Below, piece by piece: positions 40,269 through 53,200 of a stretch of 64,000 nt of DNA. The DNA is from Lamellibrachia columna (Eukaryota > Annelida > Polychaeta > Sabellida > Siboglinidae), in assembly GCA_963662155.1 (NCBI GenBank), contig OY759273.1, forward strand, positions 31,341,536-31,405,535, read 5' to 3'. A program made the position numbers and the translations under genes. Numbering within the stretch: the first letter of the stretch is position 1; every line of letters begins with the position of its first letter. The notes under the pieces are model-generated. The model was not told the DNA's origin, made no database searches, and saw only the letters and a list, made by a program, of their open reading frames with translations.

Positions 40269-42276
40269 CATACATACATACATACATACATACATACATA
40301 CATACATACATACATACATACAGGCATACATGCAGGCATATATGTCACACATGTAAAACAAAAGTAAACTATTTTTACAAAGTAGTTTCATATTTAACAC
40401 CTCCATACCTAACTGTCATTTCTTCACAATATTCTACAGCTTGAAAATATGCAATATGCTAGAGTTTGAATTGGGTAAATAACATCGCTGAACATTGTAT
40501 TTATGTAATATGTATAGTTACATTTGTCATTATTCTGTGACACAGCACGGCGCTCGTTACATTTATGAGACGGATGACGATAACATACTAATGGACGGCT
40601 TCCGATGCTTCCACATTGACGTATCCGTCACACGTGGTCTGATGCCAGCGACCGATAACATTACATTCAACCCGTATCCACACTTCGGCCAAGCGTCCTT
40701 GTGGCCTCGAGGCTACCCTTTGGAGCTGATCGGATGCGAGGCAACCCACAACTACCGGTTCTGTTCCCTTCACCAGGCGTCCATAAGACAGGCATTAGCC
40801 AGTGGTGATCCAGATGTCGATGCCGTATTCCGACTGACTCGGAGACATGAAAATGACAATGGCAAGTTGATGTTCGATGCAACGGCACCGCCTATTGTAA
40901 TTCCTCGCGGTACATTCGTCCCATTCAACTCGCAGGATACTCTTTTTGTGGCGGACGCATTTTGGGCATTGCTCTTGCCGGCGACTCTTTCGGACAGAGC
41001 CTGTGACATCTACAGGTCCTACTGGGCCCAGGCTCTATTGTGGCTAGTGGATGGCCATCTTGGATTCTACCCTCCAAATGTGATGCATGTTCGTAACAAA
41101 CATTCTTTTCTAAGGGACTTGGCAGACGAAAGTGAGATGAATCTTGATATGGGGCGGCTTGTTAGGTTCCTTCACGATTGGAAGTGTGATCGGCTGTTCT
41201 TATTTGACTGCATGACAAAACTGGCAGAGGATATGGCAGTTAATAAGTTCTTGCAGAGACGTGATGTAGACGTCACGTACGCATGGGTTGCAGATCTGAA
41301 AACCCTGGGGTATTCACCCCCTGCCATAAGACACTCGAGCACGTGTTCAGATGCACTGTCAGTGAAGTATTTCCCGCACGAACAGAACACGTCGTTTGCA
41401 CATGTTGCCAGTATGTCACATGTGAGAGCAGATATATCTCACCAACACGCCAGGGCTAATCTGATGCACCGTGTGTGCAGCGCAGAGTTCTACAACACTA
41501 TCGGTACTGACGCCTCACCGAAAACTCAGAACCTCCTATTAATTGTGTCCATGCACAATCCTACAGCGACAATTCCTCTGATAAATGCACACTATAAACG
41601 CTGTTTCACGCACATTCTCTACTGTGGTGCGTCAAAGCCAGATAGGAGTTTGCTGCACAAATGGAAGATATCATATTTGACAATGCCTAACGCTGCCGGT
41701 GCTGTCTCTTGTGTCAAAGCAGCCTCCGAAATGGGCTACAGTGTAGACGGTTTCATGCATGTATCCGACAAAATGCTGCTTCTGTCTGGAAAGAATCTAC
41801 ACATCAACGGAACAAGTCAAATGTTGTTAACTGAAAATTCTTCGAATATGTCTAAACTGTGTAAAGACATTGCCGCCAATTGTTTCTTACTGACTGAACG
41901 TATGATCAACGTTCTGAGCTCAAAACTTGACTCGTTGGACATCGGAAGTAGAAATAAACTCCAACTGAAAGAATGTTTCAAGAGGTTAGTTCCTTCTGGT
42001 GCAAACGAAGCGACGTTTGTTGAAGATGTGGCATTCTACGTACCTGGGAAACACATGAAGCTGTTCCGAACACTGGCAGATTTGTACACCGGACAGTACA
42101 GTTATGTGTCTGTGCTACTGCTCGGTTGTCTTGAGACACAACAATTGTATTTCACTAGTGCACGTCAACTAACTGCCGATGACAAGGTCGATTTAATATT
42201 TCCTTTCTTATTCGGTGCTGTCGATACGGATAAAGCAGTGAAGAGCCAATATTGCAAAGCTTTGCATTCGTGTTGA
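38118..42276 (+). CDS. DUF288/STELLO-like glycosyltransferase-family protein (4 exons, 716 aa)
   Basis: Exons 38118-38246, 39083-39252, 39944-40064 and 40546-42276; 129+170+121+1731 = 2151 nt, in frame. Exon 1 encodes a short basic N-terminus (MSVNETLLRTLRRTPANRLR) and a hydrophobic anchor (YCLIGVLFATTIIYI), giving type II topology. Exon 2 reads TKWIVATTINHPTKALIALS and NNWKLVVVGDRKTPSGWA. Exon 3 reads GVVFLDVAAQKALGY and PYDRYTRKTVGYLFAIE. Exon 4 starts HGARYIYETDDDN, then has VDAVFRLTRR, FNSQDTLFVADAFWALLLP and YRSYWAQALLW. This series is typical of DUF288/STELLO proteins, Golgi-located in plants, where they affect cellulose synthase assembly. The animal role is not known to me. A candidate AATAAA lies at 42368, 92 nt after the stop. 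Confidence 0.9.
40214..40322. repeat. (CATA)n microsatellite in DUF288 intron 3
   Basis: About 25 CATA units between exons 3 and 4. Confidence 0.95.
40546..42276 (+). CDS. Last exon of the plus-strand DUF288 gene
   Basis: Entered by gacacag|cacggcgct. It encodes 576 residues: the acidic ETDDDN site at its start, the RLTRR and RSYWAQ blocks, then a second Rossmann-like unit (QNLLLIVSMHNPTATIPLIN, HILYCGA, MGYSVDGFMHVSDKMLLL). Counterparts of each block except the acidic site and RSYWAQ can be seen in the minus-strand paralogue. Confidence 0.9.
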   Translation, partial: HGARYIYETDDDNILMDGFRCFHIDVSVTRGLMPATDNITFNPYPHFGQASLWPRGYPLELIGCEATHNYRFCSLHQASIRQALASGDPDVDAVFRLTRRHENDNGKLMFDATAPPIVIPRGTFVPFNSQDTLFVADAFWALLLPATLSDRACDIYRSYWAQALLWLVDGHLGFYPPNVMHVRNKHSFLRDLADESEMNLDMGRLVRFLHDWKCDRLFLFDCMTKLAEDMAVNKFLQRRDVDVTYAWVADLKTLGYSPPAIRHSSTCSDALSVKYFPHEQNTSFAHVASMSHVRADISHQHARANLMHRVCSAEFYNTIGTDASPKTQNLLLIVSMHNPTATIPLINAHYKRCFTHILYCGASKPDRSLLHKWKISYLTMPNAAGAVSCVKAASEMGYSVDGFMHVSDKMLLLSGKNLHINGTSQMLLTENSSNMSKLCKDIAANCFLLTERMINVLSSKLDSLDIGSRNKLQLKECFKRLVPSGANEATFVEDVAFYVPGKHMKLFRTLADLYTGQYSYVSVLLLGCLETQQLYFTSARQLTADDKVDLIFPFLFGAVDTDKAVKSQYCKALHSC

Positions 42277-42367
42277 TGCGATTGAGACATGTGCGTCGAT
42301 GCGCCCGTTTGCAATGATATAATATCGTCTTGGGGTAGATTATGGGTATACATGTGTAGATGGGAGG

Positions 42368-42373
42368 AATAAA
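42368..42373 (+). promoter_or_regulatory. Candidate polyadenylation signal AATAAA
   Basis: First canonical hexamer after the stop of the plus-strand DUF288 gene, 92 nt downstream. Confidence 0.5.
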
Positions 42374-43059
42374 TATGTACAATATCAACACAACCAGAAC
42401 GTTCTTGCTCATGTTTAGTGTATCAGGATATTTCACTCTTGTTGGTGTTCGTATTTAATTATTTGAAAAAACAAATACATGTACATGAACATAGATATAA
42501 AAAATTTCATCGAAAGAGTGCACACTTGTAACCTTTCTGGCTTAGCCACGGAAGAACATCTGGAAAAAGTACATTGACAAATTCAAACAACTGTTCTAAA
42601 ACGTTAGGTGCACTTAATAAACGTTTTAAATCTATTTGTATCAGCATTACATTATTTGATTAATTAATATTGCCATATTTCTACCATGTAATAATGGCTT
42701 GGTGATATTAATCTGACATAATTATCAAATTCCAAAAGAAAACAATAAACACATATAAAAAAATACAGTGCACACACGGAATCTATTTTTTTGGAAAAGC
42801 TTAAAATTACTAAAAGTATCCAATATTTTACAAATTCAAGAACTGAAATGTTATTATAAATTCAATGGCAGCATATTAAACTTATGGGTGTCTAAGCTTG
42901 GCCTCCTCCCCTACACTGAACACTCTCATTGAAGAGTTAAGCCAAAACGATGAACTACGGAAAACTTCAACAGCTTTCACAAAAATAAGCTTTCTCTAAA
43001 CACCAAAAATAGTTATATGTCATGTCTGTTTCTGTCTCTCTGTCATTGTCTGTATGTAT

Positions 43060-43140
<81 letters not shown>

Positions 43141-43240
43141 GTTTTGTAATTAATTTGGGAGGGATGTCGTGTATTGAGACGCTCCCTGACCGTCGGAGGT
43201 TGAAGTGCAATGCTGTCTAGTTCCGGTGTAGTGTTACTTT
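42374..43240. other. Intergenic, AT-rich, with (AT)n
   Basis: No gene recognised. 43057-43138 is an (AT)n run. Confidence 0.6.
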
Positions 43241-43259
43241 AACACGTGGTCATATATGA

Positions 43260-43500
43260 TGAATAAAAGATTTTCCATACATCACACTCAACCTTTTCTT
43301 TTGAAGCGCCTCTCGAGTAAAGTTTCCGAGGATTTACGCTGAATAGGAGTTCACAATCATTAGGTAACTTGTTCCATTCATTTATTTTCTTCTGTGAGAA
43401 TGAATACTTTCTGATATCCAATATACACTGTTCCTTCACTAACGTCACTTCGTGCCTTCTAGTTCTTCTAACACATGACCCCTGGCGGCCAATATATATG
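43260..43500 (-). mobile_element. LINE C-terminal tail fragment
   Basis: The minus-strand frame reads RRTRRHEVTLVKEQ then LDIRKYSFSQKKINEWNKLP, the usual end of CR1/Jockey-like reverse transcriptase proteins. Only the last ~80 residues remain. It belongs to a different family from the fragments at 3330 and 34563. Confidence 0.7.
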
Positions 43501-44122
43501 ACAGATAAAACACAAGATATTGGCAATAACGATTGTACTCTAGTTATTCAGGTATTTTGCTTTTGAAATGCCGCACATTTGGTCACGTGTCCGACTCCCA
43601 TAAGACGTAATTTGTTTTCGTTCTTTTTGATCTAATGTTTCTTTTTATTTTGCATATTGTGTGTTGTACCAAAACTCGCATAATATATAGCATCAATTAT
43701 GTAAAATATCAATTTTTTCGACGACATCTGACGGCAGTAACAGTCTAAACATGGAGCCAGACTCTGTTCTTGGGAAGTTCACGAAGACGCGCTAGAGACG
43801 GTTAAGCGAAACTGCACCTGAGTGGATACAACAGAAGAACAAGACAACGTAATCTCTGGTTGTAATAAATTATTTAGTAGTTTAAATATAAGATAACTAC
43901 TACAGTAGCTCATCAAACTCACCCCCTCTCTCTCTCGTTCGATCTCTCTCCCTTCTCTTTCCTAGGAATCATGTTTGTCCTTGAGCATACAAAAAGCCTT
44001 CACCTGGTAAACTCTTCCAGTGTAATGTCGGAGTCAGTCGAATTCTTGTTCTCTGCCAACATCTTCCTTTCCTTTTCAGCCTGCTACACTTCCTCTGCGT
44101 CTTCCTTGTCATTGCTGCACAG

Positions 44123-45130
44123 ATGACGATTCATGTCGTAGTGAATGTAGTTGTGCAGGTGGATGTTTTTGTGCAGGAAGATGCAGCTGTGCAGGTAGAT
44201 GTTGTTGTGCCCGTGGATGGAGTATCGCAGGTTTATGTAGTAATGCATGTGGATGTAATTGTGGAAGTAGACGTATCTGTGGAGGTGGATGTTGTGCAAT
44301 TGGTCGTAGTTGCGCAAGTGGATGTAGTTGTTCAGGTGGATGTAGTTGTGGAAGTGGGTATAGTTGCGTAGGTGGATATAGCTGTGCAAGTGGATGTAGT
44401 TGTGCAGGTGGATGTAGTTGTGCAGGTGGATGTAGTTGTGCAGGTGGATGTAGTTGTGCAGGTGGATGTTGTTGTGCAGGTGGATGTAGTTGTGCAAGTG
44501 GATGTAGTTGTGAATGTGGATGTTGTTGTACAGGTGTATGTTGTTGTGCAAGTGGATGTAGTTGTGCAAGTGGATGTATTTGCGCAAGTTGATGTAGTTG
44601 CGCAAGTGGATATAGTTGTTCAGGTGGATTTTGTGCAGGTGGCTGTAGTTGTGCAAGTGGGTGTAGTTATGGAGGTGGGTGTTGTGATGATGGTTGTAGT
44701 TGTCCCAGTGGATGTCGTTGTGCACGTGGATGTAGTTGTGTAGGTGGATGTAGTTGTTCAGGTGGATGTAGCTGTGCAAGTGGATTTAGTTGTGTAGGTG
44801 GATGTTGTGCTGGTGGATGTAGTTGTGCCGGTGGATATAGTTGTGTAGGTGGATGTTGTGCAGATGGATGTAGTTGTGCAGGTGGATGTAGTTGTGGAAG
44901 TGGGTATAGTTGCGTAGGTGGATATAGCTGTGCAAGTGGATGTAGTTGTGCAGGTGGATGTAGTTGAGTAGGTGGATGTAGTTGTGTAGGTGGATGTAGT
45001 TGTGTAGGTGGATGTAGTTGTGTAGGTGGATGTTCTGCAGGTGGATGTAGTTGTGTAGGTGGATGTAGTTGTGTAGGTAGATGTTGTGCTGGTGGATGTA
45101 GTTGTGCCGGTGGATGTAGTTGTACAGTAG
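44123..45130. repeat. 1-kb array of an 18-bp unit
   Basis: About 55 units of gtagttgtgcaggtggat with variants (tgttgt, gtgtag, gtgcaa). An 18-bp unit is six codons, so long frames stay open on both strands (plus VVVQVD, minus HLHNYI). There is no splice site, start context or domain to suggest real coding. A shorter 102-bp-scale higher order (ggaagtgggtatagttgcg) recurs at about 44350 and 44893. Confidence 0.9.
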
Positions 45131-45197
45131 TGACAATGGGATACCTCTATACAACAATGTTCACATTATTTCTTACAAAAGTATGATACTATTATGT

Positions 45198-45345
45198 ATT
45201 CTCTATACTAAGTTCTAGCAGAACGAACCAGGTCTCTCTTGTATTCTTGTATTCTCTATACTAAGTTCTAGCAGAACGAACCAGGTCTCTCTTGTATTCT
45301 TGTATTCTCTATACTAAGTTCTAGCAGAACGAACCAGGTCTTTCT
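45198..45345. repeat. 53-bp tandem triplicate
   Basis: ctctatactaagttctagca starts at 45201, 45254 and 45307. Confidence 0.9.
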
Positions 45346-45789
45346 TGCACTGGGCAGAGTAACAATTACGCTTCCCTACTTAGTCACGTGTTACGTCAAT
45401 GTCCCACTTTCACTCCCTGCTGTAACTGATTAGCTCCAGTCTTCCCTGATTAAATTTTCTTCCCTGAAATGATAACAACCAACATTCAAGTTACATTGGA
45501 CGGAAATGGAAGGGGATTAGGAGCATAATATGCACAATATCCCATAGTAGGACGACGCAACAAACTTGAACGCCTGGAATCCAGCTCCAAACCGGCAACA
45601 AACACTTATATTATAATTTAACATTGATACATGCATTATGATGTGGTACTAGTGTACTAAAAACCCTGAAAGTTCTCTCGGGTGCAATGCATTTTGGGTC
45701 ATAGGTGGGGGCATAGCCAAAAGATAGGGATGGAGTAGAAAGCTATATCTCAATTGTCATAAATCTACACACATCTGAACTATCGCTTA

Positions 45790-46258
45790 TCTGTTGCAGC
45801 TGCATGATGTGAGGATGTCGCCGAGACGCTGACAGTGGCGGAAAAGATTGCTTAATTATTGTGAATGTTGCAGCTACGTTGTATTGGGATGTACCCTAGG
45901 CTTTGACAGTGGCAGAGTCGACAGCTTAACCGGGGTCAGTATGTAGTGATATTACGGTCGGATGCAACCGAGGCTCTGGCAGTGGCGCAGTCGTTAGCTG
46001 TCATCTTAATAATTGTGAATGTTACAGGAATATTGTGTTTGGATGTAGCCTAGGTTCTGACAGGGGCGGAGTTGGGGTCAGTATGTGGTTTATTACGGTG
46101 GGATGTAACAGAGGCTTTGACAGTGGTAAAATTGGTAGGTATCATCTTAATTATTGTGACTTTTGCAGGAACATTGCGTTGGGATCTAACTTAGGTACTG
46201 AAAGGGGCAGAGTCGACAGCTATGTCTTAATTGGGGTCAGTATGTGGTGATATTACGG
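45790..46258. repeat. Degenerate 140-160 bp tandem repeat directly before copy B
   Basis: Segments with attattgtgaatgttgcagg, tttgacagtggcagagtcga and ggggtcagtatgtggtgata recur with ggggtca at 45932, 46074 and 46233. The last copy ends at 46258, where homology to copy A starts. Nothing resembling exon 1 of copy A is present here. Confidence 0.7.
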
Positions 46259-46488
46259 TGTCCGTTACAGGCCATTTTACGTGGATGTGTCGTCTCCGCA
46301 GCCGAAAAACCTGGTGGTCGTCGTGGAAACGTCTGGCTCGATGAGGATCACGCACCAGGGCCGCTCGTTGATGAAAATCGCCATCGACGCGGCATCGACC
46401 GTCGTCGATACCCTCGGACCCAACGACAGGTGGGGGCGTTAGTCAGTCAACCAATCAATTAATTGATCGATCGATCGATCAAATAAGA

Positions 46489-46788
46489 CATGTGTATGGT
46501 TCACCTCGAACCAGTATTGCTATTACACAGATATAATATCTTATAAAACGTATGTATGGTTCACCTCGAACCAATATTGCTATTACACAGATATAATATC
46601 TTATAAAACGTATGTATGGTTCACCTCGAACCAGTATTGCTATTACACAGATATAATATCTTATAAAACGTATGTATGGTTCACCTCGGACCAGTATTGC
46701 TATTACACAGATATAATATCTTATAAAACGTATGTATGGTTCACCTCGGACCAGTATTGCTATTACACGGATATAATATCTTGTAAGA
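46489..46788. repeat. 60-bp minisatellite present only in copy B
   Basis: Five units of tcacctcgaaccagtattgc followed by tattacacagatataatatc, starting at 46501, 46561, 46621, 46681 and 46741. Copy A has a single diverged unit at about 1468-1520. Confidence 0.95.
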
Positions 46789-48599
46789 ACCGATTTTGTG
46801 AATTGGTCAGACATGATACATACAGTATGCATAATTCTGTAACATTTTGTCCGTGTTTTAAACTGACACTCGCAACCTATCGTATCAAAAACAAACGATC
46901 TTAAAAGCAATTCGATGTTTTCAATCGCCTTGTTTCAGTTCGTTTCTATACAGTTGTTATTTAGCTTTGGTGAAACAATTGTTCAAACTATTAAATAACA
47001 AAGTTATTCACATTTTCGCAAGTTATCCGATCTAGCGATCAAACTCAATTCTTTCGATGTTTTAAAAAAGTACGTCCTCTTTTATTAAACCGACTATGCA
47101 TATTACGTCCTACTTAAAGTACTTAAACTATTCACGCACTGCAAACACGAACACCACCGAACCCGGCCGGCTTTGGACAAATTAATCGAGGAGGGTTTGA
47201 ACTGTTTCAGGTCGGAGTCGTCTCCTTCTCGGCAAGTCCCCGAACTCCGCCAGGCAGCGCGTCGACCAGCGCCTGCTACGCCGACTCTCTCTCCATGGCG
47301 ACGCCGAAAAACAAACGATATCTCACCCGTTCATTTTTGCAGGTGGGGTTTTAGTTTTTCGTTCTCGCATCGTGGTTCAGTTGCTGATGCACTGGGAACA
47401 CCAACGTTGCGACGCTTATAATAAGTAAAACCGCCAGGTGGAGTAACCTCAGCCAATCCGGATGTTTCGGTCGCTTGAGCACTCAATCAAAAAAGTATTA
47501 TTTTAAGAAAAACATATAGTCTACAAAGAGAAGACGGCAGAAACCGATATTAGTTGTTTTTTAATAGTGAAAACATAATGGTTATGTGAATGCACATGGT
47601 ATCCAAGATAAAAGACGTACATAATTTACTTTTTGACAATATTATTTTGGAGCAAACATATACCATTATTAGCAATAATCATATCATATGGGGCCCCTCT
47701 CCTCATCCTACTTATATATGTTAAGACGTTGTTATGTGTGGACAGAATTTGAGGGCAGACGGAATAACAAACTATGGATCGGCATTAAAGAAAGCCTTCG
47801 AATACTTCACGATCACGGCGGACAACGCGACCACGGACGGCCAAGACAGAGGTCGGTGGATGACGAGTGTTTAGCTCGATTTTATCATAAATAACATTAC
47901 ACGATTTTATCATAAATAACATTATAGGCTGTTTTAATGTTCTGATTTAATTAGCTAGAAAATCACCAAGACACACTCGCGCACGTGTGATGTCACAAAC
48001 GCACGCACACACGCACGCGATTTTCTAAGGGAAAAATAGTAATAGTTTCTTTAATTTATTGCACTCGATTGATTACGTGTCACACTGGGGTGTCCCGTAT
48101 TAATGGCATTTACTTGTAGACAAGTTGATTCTGTTCCTGACGGACGGCGAGCCGACGGACAACGAAGAAACCATAATGCAGACATTGCGAGATGAAAACG
48201 CCAAGTTAGGAAACAAGGTGATCATATTCACGTTCGGCTTCGGAGAAGGTTTGTGAATGCCTACGTTCACATATAACGGTAAATTGTTCGTATGATGCAA
48301 TACTTTGTCATTATCGGCTTCGGAGAAGGTTTGTGAATACATACCTTATTGTACAGTTGTACATTTCTTATACGGTGCAATGTTTGTCACCATTGGCTTC
48401 GGGGAAGGTTTGTGCATGCAAACGTTCACACATAACGGTACTTGTGATTATGAGGTCTAAGCTTTTTACACTCTATGCAGGCAGATTTGACCATACCCAT
48501 TTCTGACCTGGAACAACTGCGTGAACATTGTTAATTTGCATTATTCCGTCGCTGAGTATTGGCAAAATGACCACCAGGACGTGCTTAGCAAAGGCCTTT

Positions 48600-48993
48600 T
48601 TCTATTGCATTTTCCCATATCATGTATTAAGGCTTCAGCGTTTGCAACATGTACAAAACTGCGCAGCCCACGTCGTTCGTCGTACCAGAAAACACGAACA
48701 CATTACTCCAGTGTTACAACGTTTGCATTGGTTGCGCCCAATCTGCAAAGTGCTTATCTTTGTGTGTTCCGCGATGAATGGTCTGGCACTGGACTATTTC
48801 GCGGGGTCATTCAACCGACGCCACCCGAATCATCAACTGAGGTCGCTTTTATCTGTACCGGTTTCGCAGACGGTCGCGCACTGCGTTCGCCGTTTTGTAG
48901 CGGCCTCCGCAAATCTGCGGAATCGGTTTCCGGATTCAGTCAGGAGGGCGAAGACACGGCCGCAGTACAGAACACTTTAAAAAAACATATTTT
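48600..48993 (+). mobile_element. LINE tail in copy B
   Basis: Same truncated reverse transcriptase tail as at 3330-3735, at the same intron position. It has a few substitutions and an extra caggacgtg near its start. Confidence 0.75.
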
Positions 48994-49389
48994 TGGAGTA
49001 GCCTTTTATAATACGCTAATGTAAAAAAATATGCATAGTATTAAATGTCCATCATCCGGACGGGATAACTTGGTAGTCCGTGTTTACAACATTTCATGAT
49101 ACACTTCTTTGTCACAGACACATCCATCCATGCGTTAGAACTTGGTGCAACCAGTAAATATATTGATGTCTTACGTAACTTCGGACAATCGAAGAAAAGA
49201 CGCACGACGTTGTAACAATTGTACGCAATTGTTCGCATAACGTTGCAGACAATTGTACGTAATAACCACAAAGGGTAACTCGATTGTTCGTTGAACGGGT
49301 GAATGTATGTGACGACCCGACCGTGGGGTCGTAGACGAACCCCTGGAAGTGTGACGCCCGAGCTATAAAGTGTCTAGGGGGGTAGCATA

Positions 49390-49570
<181 letters not shown>

Positions 49571-50217
49571 CTTGCTCGATTATAATAAGATGTTTCAGTT
49601 TTAGTTTTATTTCATATATTCGTTATGTAAATAATATTACATTATTATTTATGATATGACTATGTTTAACTAATTTTTCAAGGATACATTTTCGAATAAT
49701 TATTATTGGTATGTTTTTTAATAAAAACTATTTAAATTATGATCATGTGAAAAAATACGTAAAGAACCTGGGAACAATATCGGTTGATCGGGCGCTTGTT
49801 TTTTTATTATTGTTAGTTATTAGTATTAGTATTATATTATTTTGTCTTCCTTACTTCTTAATACAAGACTAAGCATTTTCTTGAAGTATTTTCGTCCTCT
49901 GCGCGCACAGCATATTCGTATAAAGTTATGCATAATTCCAGGTAACTTGTGGCAGACGTTGCGGGATATGGCTGAGCAGACGACAGCTAATGCTGACGCG
50001 GGCGAAGTGAAGGTATATTTTCCACAGTGCAACAAATGTGATGATTTATACATAACTACATATACAATTTATACATAACTACATGTACAATTTATACATA
50101 ATGCGATTCTTGGGTATATGGTACACAATACACAAACAAACGAACGAACGAGCAAACAAACAAAAAAACCAAACAAACATACACGCACGCACGCACGCAC
50201 GCACGCACCCATGCAAG

Positions 50218-50248
<31 letters not shown>

Positions 50249-53200
50249 TGAACCGTAGACAGTTGTGATCATGAACCGTTATGATACAAACGACCTTAAG
50301 TAAGACGTAGATTTAGGTTATTGTGTACAATGCTGATGTGTTTATTTTATTTATTACACATAACATTGTTTTTTTTACTATTTATCACATTATTTTACTT
50401 ATTTATATTTTACAACATTTTTGTACATATATGGGTTTTAAGCGGAATTAAAGGTATTTGTGTTCGTAATCGATGCATGCATCTCATTGTTTTTTCAGCC
50501 AGGTCATTTCATCCGGGTGAGTAACCCCTCCGACCTGAGATCAAAGATGGGGTCATACTACACATACATCAGTAGAACTGGCAGTCAGCCAAGAGTGGCA
50601 TTTTCTGTTCCATACAAAGATTATTTTGGACTTGGTAAGCATATTTACCTTCATGTTTTTTTCTTCTTCGTCTTTGTTATATAAGAACAAATCTTTCTAA
50701 TCTGAAGATTATATATTCACGCAAGAACAATCAAAAAAGAAAAACGAGGTAGGTAGACAGGTAGATATACGAGAGATTATAGAAAAGGTACATTAAAAAA
50801 AAGGACTACGAAAATGTTTATCTTTTAATTGAGGATCCTGGCCAAGGAATCTGCCCCTTGCCGGTTGTCAGTGATGAATGGATGTATCATTGCTTGCTGT
50901 TACGTAAGACTTAATCAGCATCGCATTGATTACAAATAAATATATGCTAACTTAATGTAGTAGACCGACGAGCCAATTGTGACTTTGCTATTGGTTCAGG
51001 GAAAACAAATCTGGTTCAAGCTGGTGGAACCGTTGTATCATTCTGTTATAAGAGAAGAACAACTGCAACATCTGGCAACGTACTTCTTACAGGCATTCTC
51101 ATATCCGGCTGTCTGCCCGTCTACCACCACAGTCAACTGAAAGGTGTCGTTTGCATCGACCGCACCGTGAGCGACCTTCTAAGTGACGTCACCTACTTCA
51201 ACAATGGCGAACTGAACTACGCCTTCGTCATCGACGGCCAGGGTCGCGTGATGACGCACCCGATGTTGCCTCGGCCACTGACGATTCGCGACGACCCGGT
51301 ATTCATACGACTGACCTCCCTGGAGCGATCATCACAGGCCCTCGATGTCATGACCAGTATGCTGCGGTAAATATTATAAATCAATGCACAATTGTCGAAT
51401 GGTCATGCAACAGCTACAACCTGTGGCGTGTTTAGGATCTTGCAAGGGGGGAGGGGGCAAGCTTAATCACCCATTAGTTTACCATGCTACCAAGTAGCTG
51501 CGCAACGGAAAAACACGGAAAAACACGGAAAAACATTAGGTACAACCCCCCCACAAATACGCCAATGGCTACAACGTTGATTGCATCGTTATTATTAAAG
51601 TAATTCGATTAAAACCGTAATGGTCGTGTGTAATGATGCATGCTAATCCGGGTACTAAGTTAGTAAATACACACGCGCGCGCGCACACATACACTTCATA
51701 TCAATATCCGCATACATACACGTGCATACACATTAGGGTGTTTCCAAAAGCAACATGGCAATTACTTGTCAAGAAACTATTGCATTCTTTCGGGAAAGGA
51801 AACGAAAACTCTAACCCGATCTAACCATAACCGTAAATGTACGAACTTTGAACTTGTTGAGCAAACTCTAACATATATTTTAAGGAATATGTCTTTGCAC
51901 GGCTTAAATAACTTTTAAGCATACTACACCAAATGACGGTTGATCACATTAACATTTGATTTTCATTAAACAAATTTTAAACTATTAAACATATACATAT
52001 GTGCATACACACAATGATTATATGTACCCGACTAAGAGAGATATTGCACAATAGGGGTGAACAAAGTCAGCTGACCTTTTCGTCTGAGCGAGTCGCCTCG
52101 CGTGGAGACACGAGGCATGAAGGAGTGAAAGCACGTAATCTTCGATCAACCTACTTCTGGTCGCCGGTAAGTGTCGCGGGAGGCATATCACATTATCAAC
52201 CATAAATATTATGTAGAACGTCTTTTAATCAAAACAATAACGTTGACTAACTACAATGTTTCAGCAATCGCCAGTTGCTTTCTTCTAAAATTACATAGTT
52301 CTTCTTCTGTTCGCCAGGAGGCATGGCGAGCAGACTGTCTCATACGTGGTTGAGTCGGTATCTCCGCTCACCTCGAATTATGATTGGTGTTGGTTTCCTG
52401 ATCCATAGGACCTCCTTTACCAGTATGACACAATTTTTACTTTAAAATTAATTGTACATTGTACTAGTCTCCAAAGTTGACAGGTTTACAGAGTTTAACT
52501 CGGGTGAGACCACAATCATGTTTGACAGCGGTTGCCATTATATAGCTTTGTTGGGCTTCGAGGAAAATACTTTAAACTTTCACAGCACCATTAATATAGG
52601 TTAATGATCTCGTTTGGGGCATTCGTGGAAATAATTACATACCTTTTCCAGAAAATAACGCAAAGCTAATAACCACAATTTCGATCCAGAGAACTGATTT
52701 TGAAAAGAATGGTGCGTTCTGCAGAAGTGCCGCCGTGCTGAAACGCGGCCGGTCAGCGTCTGTTTGTTGCCACCCAATTAAATGTATAATGCAATAGTAT
52801 TTGCTCAAACAAATTGACACGTCACAGGCAATCGCTACTTTCATACGGACTCTATATGTAATGTAGAGACGAGCGGATCCTGGCGGTGGTCGGAGGTCAT
52901 CTGGAGGTTTATTTATCGCTGTTAGGTTGGACAGACAGACTTCTCCGTGTGTGTTGTATTGGCGGACGGCGCTGAAACTTTCACTGACGTGTGGGACACG
53001 GACATGCCCCGGCCGTTCATTTACCATCGCATCGACGTGAGACCTCGGTCAAATCACTGCAGCTACTTACATCGCGTGGCGCTCAAAGGTAGGACACGCG
53101 CAAGTGATTCTTTGATACTCAAGTAGAACGTGTTTGTTTGCATCATACTCAAACAAATGATCTAGACGTCATGAACTAAACGAAAATGTGTCACTCTTAC

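Noticed and set aside
44084..44779. 231-residue minus-strand frame rich in His, Leu, Asn, Tyr, Ile
   Set aside because: Entirely within the 18-bp array; both strands are open for the same arithmetic reason.
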